Below, piece by piece: positions 7,706-15,230 of a DNA stretch of 24,928 nt. The notes under the pieces were generated by a model, which was not told the DNA's origin, ran no database searches, and saw nothing but the letters and a program-made list of their open reading frames with translations. The translations under genes were made by a program, and so were the position numbers. This stretch comes from CAXBPY01 sp003455275 (GTDB lineage: Bacteria > Bacteroidota > Bacteroidia > Chitinophagales > UBA10324), in contig CAXBPY010000045.1 in assembly GCA_963977675.1 (NCBI GenBank), positions 1-24,928 on the forward strand, written 5' to 3'. Position 1 is the first letter of the stretch; each line of letters opens with the position of its first letter.

Positions 7706-8218
7706 TCAGTTTCTCTTATGCACATCTGCTTTGATTGTTAGAACATTTATTCTCGGATTGGTGTTTGCAACTACCTGAACAGTCTTCATATTTTTCCCCC
7801 CCTTGCCTTCCGAACGGAATTTCACAATCACTATACTAGATTTCCCGGGAGGTATTGGGCCTTTGGGATAATCAGGAACCGTGCATCCACAGGAACCAAT
7901 TGCCGAAGTGATAACCAGCGGATGATAGCCTGTGTTTACAAATTTAAAAGGATAAGAAACCGAATCGCCTTCCTGTATTGTTCCGAAATCATGTTCTGTC
8001 TCTTCAAACTTCACTGAAGTCATTTTTGAAGTATCCATAGGAAGATCACTGTGATTGATTACGGGCTTCTTCCCCCCCATTTCATTCGACTTAATTTCAG
8101 GAAGATCAAACTCATCATCGGCTCTGGGCATGGTAAGTTTAAGTACATCAATAACTGCAATAGCAAAAACACTGATTGCGATTACAACCAGCGAGAGTGT
8201 TTTCAGGTTTTCTTTCAT
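7706..8218 (-). CDS. DUF1573 domain protein with N-terminal membrane anchor
   Basis: A 170-residue protein with an uncleaved-looking hydrophobic segment (residues ~6-28, LSLVVIAISVFAIAVIDVL) and a polar linker. A DUF1573 domain follows (~residues 70-168) with HDFGTIQEGDSV, the AIGSCGCTVPDYP motif and IVKFRSEGKGG. It resembles the lipoprotein DUF1573 at 3164-3607 but lacks its lipobox Cys, so it is probably tethered by the N-terminal helix and exposed to the periplasm. It begins the group DUF1573, mqnP, ruvX, RDD with gaps of 3, -1 and 19 nt. The function is unknown; its position beside a quinone-type prenyltransferase is suggestive but not informative alone. Confidence 0.86.
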   Translation of the reverse strand: MKENLKTLSLVVIAISVFAIAVIDVLKLTMPRADDEFDLPEIKSNEMGGKKPVINHSDLPMDTSKMTSVKFEETEHDFGTIQEGDSVSYPFKFVNTGYHPLVITSAIGSCGCTVPDYPKGPIPPGKSSIVIVKFRSEGKGGKNMKTVQVVANTNPRINVLTIKADVHKRN

Positions 8219-8252
8219 GTGGGGGCAAAAGTAATTTTAGCTGTGGTAAGCT

Positions 8253-9932
8253 TTACTTAACAGTAACATTCAATTTTCTTTCTAAAAAATATTCACCTAC
8301 CTCTTCTGAGGATTTCGAATTGAAAGTCATTTCAGATGTAAGCATTCCCTTTCTGGCGGCAAGCGTTCCGAAATGAATATCATGAATACCTATCAGGTTA
8401 TGAGCATCGGGATTGATACTGATCATCACTCCCCGTTCAATTGCATAATGAATCCATCTCCAATCTAAATCAAGCCGCCACGGATGAGCGTTGATTTCAA
8501 TAATGACATTATTCTTCGCACAAGCATCAATCACATTTTTATGATTAATTGGATATCCCTTTCTTGAGAGCAATAATCTTCCTGACGGGTGGCCCAGAAT
8601 TGTAGTATATGGATTTTCAATTGCACGAATCAATCGCGCGGTTGCTGTTTCTTCACTCATATTAAAATTCTGATGAATGGATGCAATCACAAAATCAAAC
8701 CGTGAAAGAATTTCGTCTTCATAATCAAGAGAACCATCGTTTAAAATATCTGATTCAATGCCCCGGTAGATTTTAAAAGGAGAAAGTTTTTTGTTGAGTG
8801 CATCAATCTCTTCATGTTGTTTTAAGACTTGCTGAGGTGTTAATCCCTGGGCATACACCGCCGTTTGCGAGTGATCACTGATACAGAGATATTCATAACC
8901 TAGTTTTATGGAGTAGCGCGCCATCTCCTCAATCGAATTAATTCCATCGCTCCAGGTAGAGTGAGCGTGAATTACTCCCTTTACTTGCTTTGGTTCTATC
9001 AATTCCGGAATTTTATTTTCCAAAGCGAGTTCAATTTCATTTAACCCTTCTCTTAATTCCGGAAGAATAAATTGAAGATTCGCCTTCGAATAAATTTCTT
9101 CTTCATTTATAAAAATTTCTGAATCAAAAGAATTAATCCTCTTTCTGATTTCATCTACATGCTTTTCATTTCCTGTGCTGATAAAAAGGTTTTTATAAAA
9201 ATCGTTTCTGTCACTGAAATAAATCTGAAACAAAATTCCTGATTCTGATTTTGCTTTTAAACACCCATTCACTTCTTCCATCTCAGCGAAATGTGATTGC
9301 ATCGCTTCATTTACTTCTTCGAAAGGAGCGGTTGTAAGCAATTCAATTTTATTTATCACTTCACAATAGCGGCGGATTTCGCCTGTCCATGAATTCAATT
9401 CATCAGAAAAATATTTATTCAGTTGTTGCAGAATTTCGAGCGCCGCCTGTTCCACTTCACCGTAGCGGAACATGTTTTTATGTGAAAGGTAGAACTGCAG
9501 ATTTTCCAAAACTGATTTCTGAGTTTTGGCACCAAATCCTTTCAGAAGTACAAGGCGATTTTCGTTGCAGGCGTACAGCAATTCATCAATTGATTCAATT
9601 TCAAGATCGCGCCATATGGTCGAAACTTTTTTCGGACCAAGGCCTTTAATACTCATCATTTCCACTACTCCCTGCGGTGTTTTTTCAAGAAGGGCATCTA
9701 AAACAGCAATATGACCTGTAGAGAGTAGCTCTTTTATTTTTTGTTTAACCGATACTCCGATTGTAGAAATCGCTTCCAGTTCTTCGGGTGAAATTTCGCT
9801 CAACTGATTATTCAGTTTGCTGATATTGTAAGAAGCAGAGAGATATGATTTTGCTTTAAAAGAATTTTCTCCGTGCAGTTCCATCAGTTTGCCCAGAAGT
9901 TCAAATGCGTTTTCGATTTCGGAATTAGTCAT
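8253..9932 (-). CDS. polX: PolX-like protein: HhH domain, degenerate polymerase domain, intact PHP phosphoesterase
   Basis: A 559-residue protein with the bacterial PolX architecture. Residues ~1-150 hold the N-terminal DNA-binding region with helix-hairpin-helix motifs (SIKGLGPKKV at 94-103, LLKGFGAKT at 129-137). Residues ~155-300 align with the polymerase palm and thumb. Residues ~318-559 form a PHP domain with HAHSTWSDG (322-330), ISDHSQ, GIESDIL, SIHQNF, GHPSGR, EINAHPWR and NPDAHN. The metal-binding motifs of the PHP domain look complete. In contrast, the palm motif, normally GSxxRGxxxxxDxD, reads GEIRRYCEVINKIE, so both Asp positions are replaced (K195, E197). A 3'-5' exonuclease or phosphoesterase role without polymerisation is inferred. 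ATG 9932 is preferred over TTG 9941. Confidence 0.88.
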   Translation of the reverse strand: MTNSEIENAFELLGKLMELHGENSFKAKSYLSASYNISKLNNQLSEISPEELEAISTIGVSVKQKIKELLSTGHIAVLDALLEKTPQGVVEMMSIKGLGPKKVSTIWRDLEIESIDELLYACNENRLVLLKGFGAKTQKSVLENLQFYLSHKNMFRYGEVEQAALEILQQLNKYFSDELNSWTGEIRRYCEVINKIELLTTAPFEEVNEAMQSHFAEMEEVNGCLKAKSESGILFQIYFSDRNDFYKNLFISTGNEKHVDEIRKRINSFDSEIFINEEEIYSKANLQFILPELREGLNEIELALENKIPELIEPKQVKGVIHAHSTWSDGINSIEEMARYSIKLGYEYLCISDHSQTAVYAQGLTPQQVLKQHEEIDALNKKLSPFKIYRGIESDILNDGSLDYEDEILSRFDFVIASIHQNFNMSEETATARLIRAIENPYTTILGHPSGRLLLSRKGYPINHKNVIDACAKNNVIIEINAHPWRLDLDWRWIHYAIERGVMISINPDAHNLIGIHDIHFGTLAARKGMLTSEMTFNSKSSEEVGEYFLERKLNVTVK

Positions 9933-9943
9933 CGTGGGCAAAA

Positions 9944-9977
9944 TAAAAATAAAAAAGCCCGCGTTGATTGCGGGCTT
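9944..9977 (-). terminator. Intrinsic terminator downstream of porX
   Basis: On the minus strand an 8-bp GC-rich stem (AAGCCCGC at 9970-9977 pairing with GCGGGCTT at 9955-9962, 7-nt loop) is followed by a T-rich run. It lies 25 nt after the porX stop codon and just before the start of the PolX-like gene, which should separate the two transcripts. Confidence 0.88.
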
Positions 9978-10001
9978 AATTCATTGAGGACTGAAAAGAA
10001 A

Positions 10002-11561
10002 TTAAACTTTCGAAGTTAACCGAATCACAGGGCAAATCATTTCTTCCATACTCAATCCTCCATGCTGAAATGTGTTGCGGAAGTGATTCACATGATAGTT
10101 GTAGTTGTTTGGATAAACAAAAAAGTCATCTGCCTTCGCAAAAATAAAAGTGCTGCTTACATGGGGCATTGGTAACCTGGCATCATTTGGTTTTCGCACT
10201 TCAAAAACTTCGCGTGGATTGTAGTTGAGATTTCTGCCGTGCTTGTATCGGAGATTTGTTGTCGTTTCGCGGTCGCCAATTACTTTAATTGGTTCTTTCA
10301 CACGAATGCTTCCGTGATCGGTAGAAATAATCAGATTCACTTTTTTACCCGCCATTCGCATGAGCGCCTGATACAATGGTGAATGCTCAAACCATGATAG
10401 TGTAATGGAGCGATAAGAAGTTTCGTCGTTAGCTAATTCTTTCAAAACCTGCATTTCAGTTCGGGCATGCGAAAGCAGATCTACGAAATTGTAAACAATC
10501 ACATTGAATGGAGTGTTCATCAGATTATGAATGTTATCGACCAGTTTATTTCCATCGTTACTGTTCGTGATTTTGGTGTACGAAAACTTAATATCCTTCT
10601 TGCTTCGAACAATTAAGTCAGCCAGAAAATCGTGTTCGTGCAAATTTTTCCCACCCTCTTCTTCATCATTCAGCCAGAAATTCGGAAATCGTTTTTCAAT
10701 TTCGAGCGGAGTCATTCCAGCGAAAATTGCATTGCGGCTATACTGGGTACTCGTTGGAAGTATAGAATAAAAATGATCTTCAGAGCTTACCCGAAAATCA
10801 TTACTGAGCAGCGGCTGAATCATTTTCCACTGATCAAACCGAAGGTTATCAATAAGAATAAAAAAAGTAGGAACATCGGTATCAACAAATGGTAAAACCT
10901 TTTCGCGCATCAGCGTGTGAGAAAGAGTTGGAGTTCCTTCATCCGGCTTGTTCAGCCAGTTGATGTAATTCTTAGTCACGAATTTGCAGAATTCATTATT
11001 CGCTTCGGTCTTCTGCATATTCAGCACATCACGCATTTCCATCGTCTTCGACTTATCGAGTTCGAGTTCCCAATAAATTAGTTTACGGTACAGATCGCCC
11101 CACTCCTGCTGGTTCAAACCATTTCCCATCTGCATCATGATTTGCTGAAACTCCTTCTGATAATCAGAAGTCGTTTTTGAACTAATGAGCTGCCGGCTCT
11201 CCAGGTTTTTTTTCAAAGTAAGAATTATCTGGTTGTTCTTAACAGGTTTAATCAGGTAATCGCTGATCTGTGAACCAATTGCCTGCTCCATCAGATTCTC
11301 TTCTTCGTTTTTTGTAATCATCACAACCGGAATAGCCGGGTGAACAGTTTTAATTCTTGAAAGTGTCTCTAATCCGCTGAGGCCAGGCATTTGCTCATCA
11401 AGGAAAACGATATCTACGGGGTTGGAATTGCATTTCTCTATAGCATCAACACCATTACTTGCCTCGATAATGTTGTATCCTTTTTCACTGAGAAAAAGAA
11501 GGTGAGGTTTCAATAATTCAATCTCGTCGTCGCACCAAAGTATAGTTGCTAAATTGTTCAT
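10002..11561 (-). CDS. porX: PorX-type response regulator with PglZ/alkaline-phosphatase-like effector domain
   Basis: PorX is the response regulator of type IX secretion and gliding, working with the kinase PorY and sigma factor SigP in Porphyromonas. The N-terminal receiver domain shows the acidic pair D11-D12 (ILWCDDE), phospho-acceptor D55 (IVFLDEQMPG) and the Lys of DYLIKPV. A helical linker follows, and then a PglZ domain with a metal Asp (FFILIDNLRFDQW), a nucleophile-type Thr motif (LPTSTQYSRNA), ISTDHGS and a late FQHGGLSMEEM. The length is 519 residues from ATG 11561. An upstream in-frame ATG at 11615 adds 18 residues, but PorX proteins normally begin just before the ILWxDDE strand. 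The gene stands alone, with its own terminator, divergent from the HD gene. Confidence 0.92.
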   Translation of the reverse strand: MNNLATILWCDDEIELLKPHLLFLSEKGYNIIEASNGVDAIEKCNSNPVDIVFLDEQMPGLSGLETLSRIKTVHPAIPVVMITKNEEENLMEQAIGSQISDYLIKPVKNNQIILTLKKNLESRQLISSKTTSDYQKEFQQIMMQMGNGLNQQEWGDLYRKLIYWELELDKSKTMEMRDVLNMQKTEANNEFCKFVTKNYINWLNKPDEGTPTLSHTLMREKVLPFVDTDVPTFFILIDNLRFDQWKMIQPLLSNDFRVSSEDHFYSILPTSTQYSRNAIFAGMTPLEIEKRFPNFWLNDEEEGGKNLHEHDFLADLIVRSKKDIKFSYTKITNSNDGNKLVDNIHNLMNTPFNVIVYNFVDLLSHARTEMQVLKELANDETSYRSITLSWFEHSPLYQALMRMAGKKVNLIISTDHGSIRVKEPIKVIGDRETTTNLRYKHGRNLNYNPREVFEVRKPNDARLPMPHVSSTFIFAKADDFFVYPNNYNYHVNHFRNTFQHGGLSMEEMICPVIRLTSKV

Positions 11562-11737
11562 AACAGGAATATTTTTATTCGGAGCGGCGAATTTAGGTTT
11601 CAGGGTTGCTTCCATCTATTTAGTTTGTTGAAGGTTCTTAAACGAAAAATCATTCCATTTATTGTTTTCTGAAATTAAAAAGCAGAAGAAGAATTAACGG
11701 GAACAATTTTCAATATTTACAGCCCATAATTTTTTGC

Positions 11738-12970
11738 TTGAACAAGAAGAAAATAATTAATGATCCGGTTTACGGATTTATCGCGCTTCCTTCCGAAATT
11801 ATTTTCGACATCATCGAGCATCCGTGGTTTCAGCGGCTGCGCAGAATTCAGCAGTTGGGTTTGTCTGGCTTGGTTTATCCGGGAGCGCAACATTCAAGAT
11901 TCCAGCATGCGATTGGTGCTGTGCATTTAATGAATGCCTCGCTTGAAGTTCTTCGCTCAAAAGGAATTTCAATCACTGATGCTGAAGCGGAAGCCGTGAT
12001 GATTGCAATCCTGATGCACGACATCGGTCACGGCCCTTTCTCTCATACATTGGAACAAACGATTGTAAACGGAATTCATCATGAGGAATTGTCCTTGCTG
12101 TTTATGGAGCGGATGAATCAAAAGATGAATGGAAAACTTTCACTCGCCATAAAAATTTTTACAGATAAGTATCACAAAAAATTTCTTCATCAGCTGGTGA
12201 GCGGGCAATTGGATATGGACCGGCTCGATTACCTGAACCGCGATAGTTTTTTCTCAGGTGTTGCTGAAGGGGTGATTGGTTATGACCGAATCATCAAGAT
12301 GCTAACTGTTCATAAAGGAGAATTGGTAGTTGAAGCAAAAGGAATTTACAGCATCGAAAAATTTATTGTGAGCCGCCGGCTGATGTATTGGCAGGTGTAT
12401 CTGCATAAAACTGTTTTGAGTGCAGAGCAAATGCTGGTGCAGATTCTGAGACGCGCCCGCGAGCTTTGCATGAGCGGCAATGAATTGTTTTCTTCTCCCG
12501 CTCTTAAATATTTTTTGTCAGGAAAAATTCTTCGGAAAGATTTTTTAAGTAAAGAAAATGTATTGGTGCAGTTTGCCTCAATTGATGATGTAGATGTAAT
12601 AGGTGCAATAAAAGTTTGGCAAAGCCATCCGGATAAAATTCTTTCCTTCCTCTCGAAATGCCTGGTGAACCGAAAACTTTTCAGAATAGAATTACAGGAA
12701 ACACCTTTCGATTCAAAAAAAATTGAAAAGATAAAAAACCAGGTGATGAATAAATTTCAAGTGAATGAAACCGAAGTAAAACACCTGATGTTTGCGGAGT
12801 CAACCAGCAATAATGCATACGACCCTAAAATTGACCAGATAAAAATCCTGATGAAGGACGGAAAAGTGAAAGACATTACCCGTGCATCTGACCAATTGAA
12901 TATTTCACTTTTGGCTGAACCTGTGGTAAAGTATTACTTGTGTGTGCCGCGTGAAATAAAATTAAAATAA
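11738..12970 (+). CDS. HD-domain phosphohydrolase (COG1078, dNTPase-like)
   Basis: A 410-residue cytoplasmic protein of the HD superfamily related to dNTP triphosphohydrolases and SAMHD1. The sequence starts with INDPVYGFIALP, then RLRRIQQLGLSGLVYPGAQHSRFQHAIG (metal His near 57), the HD pair at 94-95 in LMHDIGHGPFSH, and a later Asp in SGQLDMDRLDYLNRDS that completes the metal site. The substrate is untested for this group. The start is a TTG at 11738; no ATG lies in frame nearby, and the family normally begins a few residues before the INDPVYG strand. In many Bacteroidota I recall this gene next to lpxD and lpxC; here bshB1 follows instead, after a 62-nt gap. Confidence 0.88.
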   Translation: MNKKKIINDPVYGFIALPSEIIFDIIEHPWFQRLRRIQQLGLSGLVYPGAQHSRFQHAIGAVHLMNASLEVLRSKGISITDAEAEAVMIAILMHDIGHGPFSHTLEQTIVNGIHHEELSLLFMERMNQKMNGKLSLAIKIFTDKYHKKFLHQLVSGQLDMDRLDYLNRDSFFSGVAEGVIGYDRIIKMLTVHKGELVVEAKGIYSIEKFIVSRRLMYWQVYLHKTVLSAEQMLVQILRRARELCMSGNELFSSPALKYFLSGKILRKDFLSKENVLVQFASIDDVDVIGAIKVWQSHPDKILSFLSKCLVNRKLFRIELQETPFDSKKIEKIKNQVMNKFQVNETEVKHLMFAESTSNNAYDPKIDQIKILMKDGKVKDITRASDQLNISLLAEPVVKYYLCVPREIKLK

Positions 12971-13032
12971 AATCAGAAGTCGCACTTTTTAAATAGTAAA
13001 ACTTCTTTGTAAAAGAAAAACATGACTCAAAT

Positions 13033-13755
13033 ATGAAATTAGATATTCTCGCTTTCGGTGCACATCCAGATGATGTGGAGATGAGTTGCATTGGCACGCT
13101 CATGAAGCATGCATCACTTGGATATAAATTCGGAATCATCGACCTCACGCGTGGCGAACTCGGTACACGCGGAACGGCAGAAGACCGAGACGCTGAAGCT
13201 GCAGCAGCAGCAATAATCAGCGGTGCTTCGATTCGTGATAACCTGATGATGCGTGACAGTTTTTTTCAAAACGATGAAAAGCACCAGCTTGAAATTATTA
13301 AAGTGCTTCGAAAGTATCAACCTGAAATTGTATTCGCCAATGCAATAGCAGACCGACATCCTGATCATGGAAAAGCAGCCTTATTGGTTCGCGATGCATG
13401 TTTTCTTTCCGGGCTAATGAAGATTGAAACCCATGATGATTCAGGGAAACCGCAAAACGCATGGCGGCCAAAAACCGTGTATCACTACATTCAGGACAAG
13501 GATTTAGTCCCTGATTTCCTTGTAGATGTTTCTGAGTTCACAGAAAAAAAGTTTGAATGCATTCATGCTTTCCGTTCACAGTTTTATGATAAGGATAATC
13601 AGACGGAACCTGTGACTTATATCTCAAAGCCGGAATTCTTAGATACGCTGCGCGGCAGAATGTTGATTTTGGGAAAGCACATCGGTGTTAAATATGCCGA
13701 AGGATTTATGACCAACCGATTTATTGGTTTGCATGATTTGATGAAGGTAAAATAG
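13033..13755 (+). CDS. bshB1: Bacillithiol biosynthesis deacetylase BshB1
   Basis: A 240-residue zinc-dependent LmbE-type deacetylase that converts GlcNAc-malate to GlcN-malate in bacillithiol synthesis. The zinc motif AHPDDVE is at residues 10-16, the second motif HPDHGK begins at residue 109, and the LTRGELGTRGT and EAFM-like YAEGFM segments match BshB1 rather than a generic LmbE protein. The usual ELGCxGT after the zinc motif is MSCIGT here. bshA and bshC are not in this window. Only three bases separate its stop from the stop of the convergent ABC ATPase gene. Confidence 0.93.
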   Translation: MKLDILAFGAHPDDVEMSCIGTLMKHASLGYKFGIIDLTRGELGTRGTAEDRDAEAAAAAIISGASIRDNLMMRDSFFQNDEKHQLEIIKVLRKYQPEIVFANAIADRHPDHGKAALLVRDACFLSGLMKIETHDDSGKPQNAWRPKTVYHYIQDKDLVPDFLVDVSEFTEKKFECIHAFRSQFYDKDNQTEPVTYISKPEFLDTLRGRMLILGKHIGVKYAEGFMTNRFIGLHDLMKVK

Positions 13756-13758
13756 AAA

Positions 13759-14376
13759 TTACTTCCAATTATTCACTTCAATCTGTTCATCACATAACTC
13801 GTATTCGCGCGCGATGTTGGATGCTGTTATTACAATTCTGTTTTCAGAATTTTCCTGCAATAATTTCTTCCACCAACCAACCGATGTTTCATCCAAATTA
13901 GTGGTGGGTTCATCAAGAAAAAGAACAGGCGTGTCAGTGAGTATAGCAAGCGTAAGCTTGGCGCGCTGCTTCATTCCTGAAGAATAAAATCTTATTTGCC
14001 GTGCAACTGATTTCTTCAACCCGCTGTGTTCAATAATTTTTTCTGTAGATAAATTCTGTTTAAATTTTTTAAATCCGGAATGAAAATTAATCACCTCTTC
14101 AAAAGTCATTTCTTCCGGTAGTTCCATATATGGAGAAACAAAACTGATTTGCCGGAAAAAATTTTCACTCTCCGTTTTTATTCCTTTGTTTTCGTAAATC
14201 ACTTCTCCTTCTGACGGAACAATGTTTCCGGCAATAATTTGTAACAGTGTACTCTTACCTGAACCATTAGGTCCAAGCAGCGCATAAGATTTACCGGACT
14301 GAAAAGTGTAATCGAGTTCCCTGAATATCCACTCGTAATTATACCGCTTGCTAACTTTATTAAGCGTAATCTTCAT
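13759..14376 (-). CDS. Stand-alone ABC ATPase with atypical Q-loop and H-switch
   Basis: A 205-residue nucleotide-binding domain without a membrane region. Walker A is GPNGSGKST (residues 35-43), the signature is YSSGMKQR (131-138), Walker B is VLFLDE (151-156) and the D-loop TNLD follows. The Q-loop position reads FVSPYMEL, with Pro 82 where Gln is expected, and the H-switch strand reads IVITASNIAR, with Asn 187 where His is expected. No permease gene is nearby. The ATG at 14376 is chosen because it begins the usual first strand of the domain; a longer frame to 14514 would lie within lpxA. Even so, the gene overlaps the 3' end of lpxA by 17 nt, which implies coupling with lipid A genes. The substrate is unknown. 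Confidence 0.87.
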   Translation of the reverse strand: MKITLNKVSKRYNYEWIFRELDYTFQSGKSYALLGPNGSGKSTLLQIIAGNIVPSEGEVIYENKGIKTESENFFRQISFVSPYMELPEEMTFEEVINFHSGFKKFKQNLSTEKIIEHSGLKKSVARQIRFYSSGMKQRAKLTLAILTDTPVLFLDEPTTNLDETSVGWWKKLLQENSENRIVITASNIAREYELCDEQIEVNNWK

Positions 14377-15160
14377 TGACAACAGAATCATAACCTCTGA
14401 TGATTCCTTTCTCAGAGTTGCGGATGAAATTGATAATGGAATCCCGCTCTGCACTCTGTTCAAATTTTTCTTCCAAAGATTCCAGTGCTTTTGAAACATT
14501 ATCGTGCTCAACAAAAATCACACGGTAGATATTGTGAATTTCATTAATAGCTTCCTGCGTCCATCCGCGGCGCTTAAGTCCGACTGAGTTAACACCGGCA
14601 TAAGAAAGAGGCTCGCGTGCTGCTTTAATAAATGGCGGAACATCTTTTCGAACCAGGCTTCCGCCAGTAATGAATGACTGTGTTCCGATTCGCAGAAATT
14701 GCTGCACCGCACTCACGCCGCCAATGTTTACAAAATCTTCTATCACAATATGACCGGCAAGATTCACATTGTTGGCAAGAATTACATTGTTGCCAAGAAC
14801 ACAATCGTGTGCCACATGGGAGTAAGCCATGAGCAGGCAATTATTTCCAACTTCTGTTTTGCCGCTCCACTTGGTTCCGCGGTTCACGGTTACACATTCG
14901 CGTATGATGGTGTTGTCGCCGATAATAGTGAAAGCTTCTTCTCCTTCGAACTTGAGGTCTTGTGGTTCTCCGCTAATAACTGCACCCGGATAAATATTGC
15001 AATTGCGGCCGATCCGCGCTCCGGTCATAATAGTTGAATGAGAATGTATAAGAGTACCGTCTCCAATTACCACATTCGCTTCCACCACTGCAAATGGTTC
15101 AATAGTCACATCGTTGCCAACTTTTGCATCGGGATGAACATAAGCGAGATTCGAAATCAT
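14360..15160 (-). CDS. lpxA: Acyl-ACP--UDP-N-acetylglucosamine O-acyltransferase
   Basis: This enzyme carries out the first step of lipid A synthesis, transferring a 3-hydroxyacyl chain from ACP to the 3-OH of UDP-GlcNAc in the cytoplasm. The 266-residue length is normal. The N-terminal two-thirds is a left-handed beta-helix of hexapeptide repeats (VHPDAKVGNDVTIEPF and following). The catalytic region MAYSHVAHDC places H118 at the position of E. coli His125. The C-terminal helices (EAINEIHNIYRVIF) are present. It lies 70 nt after lpxC-fabZ on the same strand and overlaps the ABC ATPase gene by 17 nt, so the three genes probably form one transcript. Confidence 0.96.
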   Translation of the reverse strand: MISNLAYVHPDAKVGNDVTIEPFAVVEANVVIGDGTLIHSHSTIMTGARIGRNCNIYPGAVISGEPQDLKFEGEEAFTIIGDNTIIRECVTVNRGTKWSGKTEVGNNCLLMAYSHVAHDCVLGNNVILANNVNLAGHIVIEDFVNIGGVSAVQQFLRIGTQSFITGGSLVRKDVPPFIKAAREPLSYAGVNSVGLKRRGWTQEAINEIHNIYRVIFVEHDNVSKALESLEEKFEQSAERDSIINFIRNSEKGIIRGYDSVVNEDYA

Positions 15161-15230
15161 AATTTCAATACGGCAATCGTGTTTTTGAAAATCTGGTTAT
15201 AGACTTAGGGTGATTAAATTTAGTTGCACA

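Noticed and set aside
14377..14514. Upstream extension of the ABC ATPase reading frame
   Set aside because: It lies within the lpxA coding region in another frame; the added 46 residues have no ABC similarity, and an ATG at 14376 begins the normal domain.
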